64,000 nt of DNA from Geobacter sp. (GTDB lineage: Bacteria; Desulfobacterota; Desulfuromonadia; Geobacterales; Geobacteraceae). Under the pieces are notes generated by a model, which was not told the DNA's origin, searched no databases, and saw only the letters and a list, made by a program, of their open reading frames with translations. Numbering within the stretch: the first letter of the stretch is position 1; each line of letters starts with the position of its first letter. The position numbers and the translations under genes are program-made. The stretch is taken from NCBI GenBank assembly GCA_003314535.1, contig POSG01000001.1:248001-312000 (forward strand), read 5' to 3'. Shown here piece by piece: positions 48,368 to 56,569 of the stretch.

Positions 48368-49699
48368 TCAGCTCAGTTCGTCGGAATAGAAACGGAAACT
48401 GTTGCCACCCGACTCCTTGGCCTTGTACATTGCCGTATCCGCATTCCTGACCATCACCTCGCGCTCGAGACCGTCCCGGGGGTAGAGACTTATGCCTATG
48501 CAAGGAGTGATACCGAGTTCGCGTCCGTCAATCCGATAGGGAGCGGACAATGCTGCGAGAATGCGCTCAGCCACCTTGGCGGCATCACGATCCTCTGCCA
48601 GGTTTTCAAGGAGAACAAGGAACTCGTCCCCCGCAAGACGGGACACCTGGCCTTCGATACACTCCCCGGTTTCCCGGGATACCTGGTCACTGGTCCTTAT
48701 GCTCGAGGACAGCCGTGCTGCCACCTCCCTCAGCAGATCATCCCCCACGGAATGTCCGTAATTGTCATTGATGCGCTTGAACCTGTCCAGGTCCACGAAA
48801 AGTATCGCCAGCTTGTTATTCTTGCGTCGTGCGCGCTCGATAGCCTGGTCGAAATGATCTGTGAAGTGTATCCTGTTCGGCAGGCCGGTAAGGTTGTCGT
48901 AGTAAGCGAGGCGCCTGACCTTTTCCTCGGCTCTGCGCTTTTCCGTGACATCCTGGACATAACCCAACAGCTGGACCGGCCGTCCGGCCCCATCCCTTCG
49001 AAACTGCGCTTCCGCGTGAACATCCAGTGTCTGGTCCTTGCGGTTGATTATCCTGCAATCCAGGCTCATGGAGTCGGCTCCGGCCAAGACCCTTCGCATT
49101 GCTGCCGTCACCTTGATCCTGTCCGAGGGGTGGAGACACTCCCTGAAAATTTCATAAGAAGCCCCTTCAGACGCTCCCTCCATTCCGAAAATCCTGAATA
49201 CTTCTTCAGACCAGTGCATTTCTCCGGATGACACGTCCAATTCCCAACTGCCGATACCGGCGATGCGCTGGGCTTCCGCAAGGCGGGCTTCACTGACCCG
49301 CAACTTCTCGTAGGTATTTTTCGCCCGAAAGATGTAATTCATCTGGTGGCCGAGATTGGCCCAGTTGACAGGTTTGCTGATGAACTGGGTCGCTCCTGCC
49401 TCATAGGCCCTTTTCACCGATTCATCATCATTCATGCCGGTCATCATGACCACGGGGATGGACTCACCTCCGGGCAGCTCCCGCAATGCTTGGCAGACCT
49501 GGAACCCATCCAGCCCCGGCATCATGACATCAAGCAAGACGATATCCGGCCCGTAGCTCAAGAAACCTTTGACTGCCGTGTCTCCCCGGTCGGCATCGAC
49601 TACGTCAAACCCCTCGCGCTCCAGAACATCGCGTGCCACGAGCCTGATTGTCGGATCATCATCCACAACAAGAACCATCGGAACGTTTCTCTGCGACAT
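48368..49699 (-). CDS. Receiver-PAS-GGDEF diguanylate cyclase
   Basis: 443 residues. A receiver (about 8-122; phospho-Asp in PDIVLLDVMMPGLDG), a PAS domain (about 140-250) and a GGDEF domain (about 270-440). The active-site signature is RLAGDEF, compatible with activity. It lacks the usual RxxD inhibitory site, and a short insertion (RETGECIEGQV) lies just before the signature. It should make cyclic di-GMP upon phosphorylation. AAGGAG precedes the ATG. It ends 6 bp from the convergent M19 gene. A PilZ protein lies 1 kb away. Confidence 0.92.
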   Translation of the reverse strand: MSQRNVPMVLVVDDDPTIRLVARDVLEREGFDVVDADRGDTAVKGFLSYGPDIVLLDVMMPGLDGFQVCQALRELPGGESIPVVMMTGMNDDESVKRAYEAGATQFISKPVNWANLGHQMNYIFRAKNTYEKLRVSEARLAEAQRIAGIGSWELDVSSGEMHWSEEVFRIFGMEGASEGASYEIFRECLHPSDRIKVTAAMRRVLAGADSMSLDCRIINRKDQTLDVHAEAQFRRDGAGRPVQLLGYVQDVTEKRRAEEKVRRLAYYDNLTGLPNRIHFTDHFDQAIERARRKNNKLAILFVDLDRFKRINDNYGHSVGDDLLREVAARLSSSIRTSDQVSRETGECIEGQVSRLAGDEFLVLLENLAEDRDAAKVAERILAALSAPYRIDGRELGITPCIGISLYPRDGLEREVMVRNADTAMYKAKESGGNSFRFYSDELS

Positions 49700-49861
49700 A
49701 TTTCAGCTCCTTGCCCCAAAAACCGTGCTGACCCGAGTAGTCCCATGCATTGCGAGCCTCAGTACCTGAAGCTGCACCAGCCGATCCCGCCTGCAGGTAA
49801 AGCGCCAGCAGATGACATATTTATAACCAATTTTCTACCGAACAAAAATAATTGTCAACAA

Positions 49862-49879
49862 ATAAATGCTCACATTTAT
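49862..49879. promoter_or_regulatory. Candidate operator of the repressor-like gene
   Basis: A perfect palindrome ATAAATG, CTCA, CATTTAT ends 1 bp before the -35 box of the downstream gene. It is a plausible autoregulatory site. Confidence 0.5.
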
Positions 49880-49880
49880 A

Positions 49881-49909
49881 TTGATTTTCAATTTTATATC
49901 TGCTATACT
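49881..49909 (+). promoter_or_regulatory. Promoter giving a leaderless repressor mRNA
   Basis: TTGATT (49881-49886), a 17-bp spacer and TATACT (49904-49909). The ATG begins 7 nt after the -10 box, at the expected start of transcription. Confidence 0.65.
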
Positions 49910-49916
49910 TGTTTCC

Positions 49917-50558
49917 ATGGACAATTCACCCACAAAAAATTCGGGCACTTCCGGAAGCCTGGATACGTGCAAACGAATCAAGTCGCTCCGAAAGCTGCTG
50001 AAAATGTCGCAGAAAGACTTCGCTTCCTCCATCGGGATTTCCCAAGGCCATCTTTGCGTAATTGAAAAAGGGAGCCATCTTCCTTCTGACACCTTGATCA
50101 TGGCCATCTGCCACCGCTTCAAGGCAAACGAGGCATGGATCCTGACCGGTTCCGGAGAACCGCTGGGCTCATCAATGCCCCAATGCGGCATCCCGGTATA
50201 CAGCCAACTCCCGGACACATACCCGGACAGGCCCATGTCAGGTGAAATTATCGGGTATGTGTCGCTTCCCGGCCTTCCGGAAAACGCATTCGCCTTTTAT
50301 CAGCGCGGAGATTACATGGCGCCCACAATCCAGGCAAACGACCTGATGGTGTTCGTGCCGGTCGAGTCCATCGACAACGAAGACATAGTGCTGGTCAAAA
50401 ACAAGTGGGACACATGGATAGTACGCCGCTATCGGTCAACACGGAACAGGTCGATGTTCACGGCTGACAACACCGCCTACAAGGAATTCGAGTACGACAT
50501 AGGAAAGCAGAAACTGCTGGCGAGAATCTGTGCAGTTTTCAGGCATGTCAATTTTTAA
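49917..50558 (+). CDS. XRE/S24-like phage-repressor-type regulator with degenerate peptidase site
   Basis: 213 residues. An N-terminal XRE helix-turn-helix (about 15-75; LKMSQKDFASSIGISQGHLCVIEKG) and a C-terminal LexA/CI-type S24 fold (about 110-210; YQRGDYMAPTIQANDLMVF). The catalytic Ser of GDSM is Tyr133, and the position of the general-base Lys appears to be Arg (WIVRRY), so self-cleavage is unlikely. No Shine-Dalgarno is present: the promoter places transcription start at the ATG. No phage genes surround it, so it is probably a domesticated regulator. Targets are unknown. Confidence 0.85.
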   Translation: MDNSPTKNSGTSGSLDTCKRIKSLRKLLKMSQKDFASSIGISQGHLCVIEKGSHLPSDTLIMAICHRFKANEAWILTGSGEPLGSSMPQCGIPVYSQLPDTYPDRPMSGEIIGYVSLPGLPENAFAFYQRGDYMAPTIQANDLMVFVPVESIDNEDIVLVKNKWDTWIVRRYRSTRNRSMFTADNTAYKEFEYDIGKQKLLARICAVFRHVNF

Positions 50559-50603
50559 CGACTTGGGGAGCAAAGCACATCCATTCTGATGGAAACTGAA
50601 TAA

Positions 50604-50630
50604 AGCCGCTTGACATGGAGCAGCTTTTCT
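50604..50630 (+). terminator. Weak possible terminator after the repressor-like gene
   Basis: AAAGC and GCTTTT form an imperfect stem of about nine pairs with a short T run. Confidence 0.3.
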
Positions 50631-50718
50631 CATTTAATTGGATGAAAGAAACGTCACGCTCACCAGGGACGATACATAGACAGCCACGAAACGAAGCTCT
50701 CAAGCACCGGACTTTTCA

Positions 50719-51465
50719 ATGAATAACGAGTTCATCATACTGCTGGCCGATTCAGACCTTGATTTTCACGATGCCATTTCGGACTTTCTGAAAAACACCG
50801 GAACACGACTGGTTACATGCAGCAGCGGGAAAGAGGTCCTGGCTTCGATCGAAGGTCAGAAACCCGACCTTGTTTTCATGTCCGACACATTGAAAGACGT
50901 TGCATGCATAACACTGTGCAGAAAGCTGAAAACTGACAGATCATCTTCTCCCATGCCCCTGGTCATGGTTCTGTCGTCCAACAGGGCCAAAGATCGAGAA
51001 TACTGCTTTGAGGCCGGATGCAGCGATGTTCTGGTCAAGCCGGTCGACAGGGGCGACTTTTTCACGACACTCCGCAAGTTCGTCAATCTGGAAAAAAGAT
51101 TCAATCCCAGGTTAAGGAGCCCTTCCGCGATCAACTGCTCCCTCCAGTACAGCATCTGCCACAACTGCAGGGTTTACGACATAAGCGCCGGCGGCCTGTT
51201 CCTGGAATCCTGCCCGCCCCTGCCGATCAATACCGTGGTCGCGCTCGACTTCGTTCTCCCGGAAAGCACAACCAGGATAAGCTGCAAGGGAAGGGTCGCC
51301 TGGATCAACCACCCCATCGCCCTGTCCAAGATCGATTTCCCCTTTGGCGTTGGTGTGGAGTTCGTGGAAATGAGCCAGAACACTTCCGATACGCTCGTGG
51401 CCTACCTGGACGCCAAACGTGACCATTCCGAAGAAACCGTTGCGAGACGGCAGCCCAACGAATGA
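50719..51465 (+). CDS. Pseudo-receiver-PilZ protein
   Basis: 248 residues. A receiver-like domain (about 5-120) has the acidic pair (LLADSDLDF) and the Lys (VLVKPVD), but Ser55 replaces the phospho-Asp (PDLVFMSDTL), with an Asp next to it. A PilZ domain (about 128-235) has RxxxR in RFNPR and the DxSxxG motif in YDISAGGLFLE, the two cyclic di-GMP-binding motifs. It is probably a c-di-GMP effector, perhaps for motility or biofilm. The start has no strong ribosome site. It lies downstream of the repressor-like gene, 160 bp away. Confidence 0.86.
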   Translation: MNNEFIILLADSDLDFHDAISDFLKNTGTRLVTCSSGKEVLASIEGQKPDLVFMSDTLKDVACITLCRKLKTDRSSSPMPLVMVLSSNRAKDREYCFEAGCSDVLVKPVDRGDFFTTLRKFVNLEKRFNPRLRSPSAINCSLQYSICHNCRVYDISAGGLFLESCPPLPINTVVALDFVLPESTTRISCKGRVAWINHPIALSKIDFPFGVGVEFVEMSQNTSDTLVAYLDAKRDHSEETVARRQPNE

Positions 51466-51519
51466 CCAACTGACTGGCATTCCCGGCGCCAAGAAAATGC
51501 GGGGCAGGCAGATCAACCC

Positions 51520-52494
51520 CTACCCCTCCCGGACGGAGAACCTCGAAAAAGCATCGATCCTGCTGACCACCACACTACCGGTGTTGCCTCCCGGATAGAT
51601 TTCCATGGAAAGATATGCCAACTCCTCGGCCTCGCTGTCTGCGGGGACATTTATCCACCAGCCCCTGACGCCCGACCTGGAGCCGTCATTCCAGCGGTAA
51701 CCCCTTTGCCTGAGCAGGTCCTTCTTGTCATAGGGAGCGCCCGCTGCGCAGATTTTCGACGACACCTCTCCCGACTTTTCCAGCAGGGCCTTCATGACCG
51801 GCACACCGGAAAGCGGAAGACGGGCAAGAAGCAGCCCCAGCAACCCTTCCGCATCATCCAGCGCCCTGTGGGCGTTGATGAAGAAACCGCCGCACCTGTA
51901 GAGAAGAAATTCCAGGGTGCGCGATGACACCCTCTCTGACTGCCAGTCGACCTGGGAAACCGTGCATGCCCAAGGCAGCCGGGAAAAGACCGGATACCTG
52001 TCCTCAACGAACTTCCTGTCAAAATGCGCATTATGGGCGATCACCAGTGAAGCCCGTTCGGCAAGGGCCAGGACCCGTCTGTCGTCAAAGGATTTCCCGG
52101 CAACCATGTCGTCGGTGATTCCGGTGATTTCGGTAATCTCTGCAGCGAGGGGGAAACCGGGGTCTTCAAACCCCGAATAGCTTCCGTTCAAACTGGTGAT
52201 TTCCCCGCTGGCAGGGTCATATTCGAACCCCACGATGCCGAGTTCTATTATCTTGTCCCTCGAATGATCAAGGCCGGTCGTTTCCGTATCGATGCACAGC
52301 GCCAGGCATTCCTCCCCCGTCTTCTTGTGGCTGAAACGGCTGTCCTTTTCCAGGCAGAGCCTGCGCAGGACCCTGAATTCTCCGGTTGATTCGAGGGAGG
52401 AAACGGCAATTTCGACTTCCAGCGGATTCATTTCCCGGTTTCCGGACTTGGCTCCCTTTGCATTTTTCATCTGCACTCGATTCTGTTTCGTCAT
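51520..52494 (-). CDS. DEDDh 3'-5' exonuclease (DNA polymerase III epsilon-like)
   Basis: 324 residues. The exonuclease core (about 65-230) has ExoI CIDTETTGLDHS, ExoII LVIAHNAHFDRKFVE and ExoIII with the catalytic His in NAHRALDDAEG. The N-terminal about 60 residues are a charged extension and the C-terminal about 80 residues form an additional domain (KKDLLRQRGYRWNDG), seen in some exonuclease-containing proteins. It is probably a repair or RNA-processing nuclease rather than the replicative epsilon subunit. Its ATG lies 9 bp after the B12-radical SAM stop, so they are co-transcribed. Confidence 0.88.
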   Translation of the reverse strand: MTKQNRVQMKNAKGAKSGNREMNPLEVEIAVSSLESTGEFRVLRRLCLEKDSRFSHKKTGEECLALCIDTETTGLDHSRDKIIELGIVGFEYDPASGEITSLNGSYSGFEDPGFPLAAEITEITGITDDMVAGKSFDDRRVLALAERASLVIAHNAHFDRKFVEDRYPVFSRLPWACTVSQVDWQSERVSSRTLEFLLYRCGGFFINAHRALDDAEGLLGLLLARLPLSGVPVMKALLEKSGEVSSKICAAGAPYDKKDLLRQRGYRWNDGSRSGVRGWWINVPADSEAEELAYLSMEIYPGGNTGSVVVSRIDAFSRFSVREG

Positions 52495-52503
52495 GTATTT
52501 TGC

Positions 52504-54372
52504 CTACCCCAATATGACAATGCCTTCCTCAGCGGCAAAGAGCAGAAACTCCAGCGCTTCCTCACGCGGGATGGAAAGCCTGTCCGCGATTCTGCAAGCC
52601 GGCGTGGACCCGTCAAGGCTTTCCAGGAGCCGGAAATACAGTTCTGCCAACGACTCCGTGGCAATCCTCCCGGAAGATGGGTATATGGCTGCAAAGGAGC
52701 CGATGGGATCGAGGGTGGAACAGATCCGGGGCAGGTCGGGCTCCCCGCTCTCCAGGAGATCGATTATTTCGTAGCGGAAGATTGCCAGCCTGGTTGATTC
52801 AGCAAGTACCAGGGGATGATTGAGAAGGTCGGCACTGCGCAGAACCCGTTTTGGAATACGCACCGGCCCCGGGGTCATCAGGGCTGCCGCATAGAAGTAA
52901 TGGTAATCTACGAAATCTAGAGCAGCAGCCAACAGCCGCTTAGCCTTCCGCTTGGCAAACAGGTGGGAGATGAATTTCCGCTGCAGCTGCCAGACCTGTT
53001 CATCCCGGAGATCGCTCTCCGCAACGTCTCCATTCCCATTTTCAACCAGCCAGTCCGCGAAACACTGCAGTAACAAGGCAGGCGACATCCCCATGGCGGC
53101 GGTAATGCTGTTGAACCAGGCAACAGCCTTGCCCCGGCTGTAGAAAATGTCGCAGGCAGCCGCAAGACGCTTGGCCTTCTCCATGTCGGCAGCCGGAAAG
53201 GTCGGCGAATCCAGGAGCGTATAGGGAGGCCTCGACATGTGGTTCAGCCCGAGTTCCCGTGCGCGGGCCGAAAGCCTGGTGCCGTGCAGGACTGAGAGTG
53301 GGAATATGGCCAGGCTGTTGGGGTAAAGGGACAGCGCGAAATCAAGGGTCCCCCTGAAATGGCGCAGGCTGTCGCCAGGCAACCCGTAGATCAGGTCGAA
53401 CCCGAACACGACCCCTTCCCGGTTGAGAAGCCCGATCCTGTCAATGAAAACATCAAGGTCCTGGAATCGCCCCGCAGCGCGCGCCACGTTCGGTTCGGCA
53501 GTCTGCAGGCCAATCTGCAGCGAACATTTCACCCGGGCGAACAGACGGGCCTGTTCCTCATCCAGCAATTCGGCCCGCGCCTCGAAGTGAAAATGGACAT
53601 CGGGGGCCTTGCGCCGGATCATCCTGAGCAGTGCCTTGGCCCGCTTCCCGTCAAGGTTGAAAGTGGAGTCAAGCACCACCACCTGGGCCGCACCGCGCCC
53701 GACCAGGTATTCCAGCTCCTGTTCCAGGCGCTCCAGCGGCTGGCGGCGCACATTCCGCTCGCCCATCCCGTCAAAACAGAATTCGCAGCCGAACGGGCAC
53801 CCCCGCGAGAGTTGCCAGAGGACACCGCACGGGAGGTGCTCGTCCAGCGCACCGCTCAGATAAGGCGAGGGCAGGCTCCCGAGGTCCGCGATCGGCTCAC
53901 GGCACTTAGCCGCATCACCCGTGCCCCCCCTTCGCGCGATCCCCGCCAGTCCGTCAAGTGAAGCTCCGCTCATGAAACGGTCAATCACCTCGGAAAGAGT
54001 GATCTCCCCTTCCCCCATTACCAGGAAATCGAACGGCGCTTCGGCAAGGACACCATCAGGGTCGGCCGTGGCCTCCGGGCCTCCGGCAAAAAGGACGAGG
54101 CCGGGAGACCCGCACCTTAGCCGTTCAGCCAGGGAAACGCATTCCCTACGGTTCCACACGTAGAGGCTGAAGCCGACCATGTCCGCGCCGGCAGCAAGGA
54201 TTGCCTCCGCGGCATCCCCGATGGAATCACCGGAGAAAAACTCCGCGCAGGTGACTTCCAGCGGAACCGCTCTCCCGAAGCGAGCATCAAGGCTGGCCTT
54301 GAGGCAGGCTGCGGCAAGCGGAACGGCCTGCGGCGACCGGAAGGCATGAATGGTGACGAGATGAAGGTGCAT
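52504..54372 (-). CDS. B12-binding radical SAM protein, DUF4080 type
   Basis: 622 residues. An N-terminal cobalamin-binding-like domain (about 1-140; DMVGFSLYVWNRRECV, LFAGGPEATADP, VMGEGEITLSEVI), a radical SAM domain with C192-x3-C196-x2-C199 (SRGCPFGCEFC), and a C-terminal region of about 200 residues matching DUF4080-type proteins. Reaction and substrate are unknown. Unlike the protein at 45126 it has no PqqD-like end and no nearby small peptide gene, so I do not call it a RiPP enzyme. The ribosome site is weak. Confidence 0.83.
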   Translation of the reverse strand: MHLHLVTIHAFRSPQAVPLAAACLKASLDARFGRAVPLEVTCAEFFSGDSIGDAAEAILAAGADMVGFSLYVWNRRECVSLAERLRCGSPGLVLFAGGPEATADPDGVLAEAPFDFLVMGEGEITLSEVIDRFMSGASLDGLAGIARRGGTGDAAKCREPIADLGSLPSPYLSGALDEHLPCGVLWQLSRGCPFGCEFCFDGMGERNVRRQPLERLEQELEYLVGRGAAQVVVLDSTFNLDGKRAKALLRMIRRKAPDVHFHFEARAELLDEEQARLFARVKCSLQIGLQTAEPNVARAAGRFQDLDVFIDRIGLLNREGVVFGFDLIYGLPGDSLRHFRGTLDFALSLYPNSLAIFPLSVLHGTRLSARARELGLNHMSRPPYTLLDSPTFPAADMEKAKRLAAACDIFYSRGKAVAWFNSITAAMGMSPALLLQCFADWLVENGNGDVAESDLRDEQVWQLQRKFISHLFAKRKAKRLLAAALDFVDYHYFYAAALMTPGPVRIPKRVLRSADLLNHPLVLAESTRLAIFRYEIIDLLESGEPDLPRICSTLDPIGSFAAIYPSSGRIATESLAELYFRLLESLDGSTPACRIADRLSIPREEALEFLLFAAEEGIVILG

Positions 54373-54504
54373 GGTTTTCCATATGTCCTGCCGAGGCAGG
54401 CGAGCGCTTTTTCAACTCAATGACGCATTCCGCTTGTCTTGTCAAGGAAATGTTCCGACCTGCCGGCAGGTTTTGCCTGCTTGCCCTTTCCTGGGAATTG
54501 GGCT
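54373..54504. other. Intergenic region with two related palindromes
   Basis: CCTGCC-GA-GGCAGG (54387-54400) and ACCTGCCGGCAGGT (54458-54471) are two CCTGCC/GGCAGG palindromes 71 bp apart centre to centre. They lie between the B12 radical SAM gene and a doubtful small gene. They may be paired regulator sites or REP-like hairpins. Confidence 0.5.
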
Positions 54505-54861
54505 ATGGTTAGGTTCATGGAACCGCTCGGAACCCTTCGAAGAAATCTTGCCGGCCTGAAACCGGTGGTCATGCTTCTCATCGCTCTCTTTTTCGCCCAG
54601 GGGATCGCTGCATCGTATTCGTCCACCGTCACGGAAGCCAAATCCCACGCGTCCATAATCAAGAAACTGGGAGCCAAGTCACACTCCACAATCAAGAAAC
54701 CGGGCAAGCAGATCGCTCTGTTGAGGGGCGCGGTCTTTGCCAACGGCTCAACCGCTCCATCCTTCTTCCCCTGCATCCCATCTGGCGACAGCTCCACCGC
54801 GGTCCAGGCGGCGATTTCCGCCAGAGCGCCACCCGCACCCATCGCACGGCACATTTCATAA
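54505..54861 (+). CDS. Doubtful small exported hypothetical protein
   Basis: 118 residues. Residues about 15-40 (LKPVVMLLIALFFAQGIAAS) look like a signal peptide or membrane anchor, followed by a basic SxxIKK-rich stretch and a low-complexity tail. I see no recognised domain. The start (GTGGTTAGG-like context with GGGAATTGGG upstream) is only moderate, and a longer minus-strand reading frame overlaps it, so this may not be a gene. Confidence 0.3.
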   Translation: MVRFMEPLGTLRRNLAGLKPVVMLLIALFFAQGIAASYSSTVTEAKSHASIIKKLGAKSHSTIKKPGKQIALLRGAVFANGSTAPSFFPCIPSGDSSTAVQAAISARAPPAPIARHIS

Positions 54862-55078
54862 TACAAAACATACGGCTTGACACGAAAATATCTTTGCGGC
54901 CAAGGACCCGCCATTCCGGCAAAAGGCGCATCCCTATCTTTTCGCTTACGGACTGAGACGCAGGTCCCCTTTTTCAGGCAGGGCAGCGACTTCTTGCATC
55001 GTTTTCCGCTTTTGATCTTTCGTACTGCCGGCCACACTCACTCAAACAAAAAGCGCTTCGCGCTAAAGGAAATTTGCC
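54862..55078. other. Upstream region of the rnk-like gene
   Basis: 217 bp with no recognisable gene. It contains an isolated TTGACA at 54874-54879 without a convincing -10 box at the right distance. No terminator or known operator was seen. Confidence 0.35.
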
Positions 55079-55507
55079 ATGGTAAAGAAAACCGGAAGCA
55101 GAACCATCTACATAACCGACAAGGACATGGCCAGGCTTGAAGAGCTGCTGGAAATAGCAGGTGAATACGCGGCAAGGGACAACAAGCACCTCGAGGAGCT
55201 TTCACGCGAACTGCTTAAGGCTGAAGTGGTGGAATCAACTGAAATCCCGGCAAACGTCGTGACCATGAACTCCCAGGTGCTGCTTCTTGATGTTGACACC
55301 AACGAAAGCAAGACGTACCGGCTCGTCTTTCCCCGGGACGCCGACCTGGAACAGAACAGGATATCGATTCTGGCCCCCATAGGCACGGCCATGATCGGGT
55401 GCCGCGTAGGCAACGTAATCAGGTGGAACGCTCCTGCCGGGGAGAGAAGGTTGAAGATCGCCAGGATTCTCTACCAGCCGGAAGCAGCTGGCGACTACCA
55501 TTTGTAG
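55079..55507 (+). CDS. Rnk-like GreA/GreB C-terminal domain protein
   Basis: 142 residues. An N-terminal helical part (about 1-50; ITDKDMARLEELLEIAGEY) and a C-terminal GreA/GreB FKBP-like domain (about 55-140; YRLVFPRDADLEQNRISILAPIGTAMIGCRVG). The arrangement matches Rnk, a regulator of nucleoside diphosphate kinase that binds RNA polymerase. It lacks the long Gre coiled coil, so it is not a transcript-cleavage factor. AAAGGAAA precedes the ATG. An MreB-like gene follows 19 bp downstream. Confidence 0.85.
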   Translation: MVKKTGSRTIYITDKDMARLEELLEIAGEYAARDNKHLEELSRELLKAEVVESTEIPANVVTMNSQVLLLDVDTNESKTYRLVFPRDADLEQNRISILAPIGTAMIGCRVGNVIRWNAPAGERRLKIARILYQPEAAGDYHL

Positions 55508-55526
55508 AACGAAAAGGATGCTTCAC

Positions 55527-56468
55527 ATGGGAATCCTTCTGCGCACCCCCTACCGTGACCCGGACATTGCCATAGACCTTGGAACAGCGTTGACACGCAT
55601 CGCATCGGGAAGCCTGAGCCGGGTCGTCGTCCCGACGAGAGTCGCGGGGCGCCCTGTAATGCGCTCCGGCGCAATAGCTGACACAGGCGCTGCAGTGGAA
55701 CTCCTGCATCCCCTCCTGTCCAGGGTAAGGAAATTCGGCGTGTTGCGCCCCCATGCCGTGGCATGCGCACCGTCGGACGCCACCGACGAAGAATTGGACA
55801 CGCTCAGGGAATGCGTCGCGAAAGCCGGAGCGGCTACGGTGATCATAGTCCCGGAAATCCTGGCAGCCGCCATAGGCGCCGGCATGGACGTATCCTCCCG
55901 CTATGCGGGAATGATCGTTGATATAGGAGAAGGTATTACGGAATGCGCCGTTATCAGGTCAGGAACGATCATAGAGAAGAATGCCGCTCGAGTAGGCTGT
56001 TCCGACCTGCGGCGGCATGTCATGCAGGCAGTTATGTCCATGACGAGACTTCATGTTCCCGATGCCGAAGCTGAACGGATGATGCGTGAAGCTGGCGTTG
56101 CCGTCAAGAAGGGGAGCCTCCGGATACTGTTTTCCGGTTGCTCCGGACTTCCGCACGCGCACGGGTCCTTGTCGATTCCCGGCCAACGGATTCACGAGGA
56201 AATGGAACCTGTAATTGCCGGCATCACAGGAGTTGTCAGTTCCCTGTTGGGCTCTCTCACGCCAAGCGTGAGCTGCCAGGTCATCGACAGCGGCATCTGC
56301 CTGAGCGGTGGCGGCGCGCTTTTGAGAGGGATGAGGATCCATCTGGAAAAACTGACCGGGATACCGGTCACTTCGCCTGCCAGGCCCCTCGATTCAGTTG
56401 TTGCCGGCGCACGGGAGATGCTGCCGGTCATGTCGCTCGTCAAACGACAAATGCGAAAACTGCATTGA
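55527..56468 (+). CDS. Divergent MreB/actin-like protein
   Basis: 313 residues with the MreB/Hsp70-like ATPase fold: phosphate 1 IAIDLGTALTRIA, phosphate 2 GMIVDIGEGITECAV, and adenosine motif LSGGGALLRGM. It is shorter and much more diverged than canonical MreB (about 340). It is not near mreC, mreD or rodA, so it is probably a paralogue with a separate cytoskeletal or regulatory role. I prefer the ATG at 55527 with AAAGGATG upstream; ATG at 55518 would abut that ribosome site. It is probably co-transcribed with the Rnk-like gene. Confidence 0.82.
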   Translation: MGILLRTPYRDPDIAIDLGTALTRIASGSLSRVVVPTRVAGRPVMRSGAIADTGAAVELLHPLLSRVRKFGVLRPHAVACAPSDATDEELDTLRECVAKAGAATVIIVPEILAAAIGAGMDVSSRYAGMIVDIGEGITECAVIRSGTIIEKNAARVGCSDLRRHVMQAVMSMTRLHVPDAEAERMMREAGVAVKKGSLRILFSGCSGLPHAHGSLSIPGQRIHEEMEPVIAGITGVVSSLLGSLTPSVSCQVIDSGICLSGGGALLRGMRIHLEKLTGIPVTSPARPLDSVVAGAREMLPVMSLVKRQMRKLH

Positions 56469-56569
56469 AACGTGTTATAAAGAAATGACTCGATGCAATG
56501 GCCGAGTGCTCACTGATGGGGGAATTCCGGGAAAAGCAACGGGCGCATCAAGGGTTTTGCGGAGGATTG

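Noticed and set aside
49917-50558. Prophage remnant around the phage-repressor-like gene
   Set aside because: No integrase, structural gene or attachment repeat lies nearby; neighbours are ordinary regulators.
52504-54372. DUF4080 B12 radical SAM protein as a second RiPP maturase
   Set aside because: No PqqD-like domain and no repeat or leader-like small gene was found next to it.
54417-55037. 206-residue minus-strand open frame upstream of the rnk-like gene
   Set aside because: No domain, no start signal, and it overlaps a plus-strand frame with a better signal-peptide-like segment; neither is secure.
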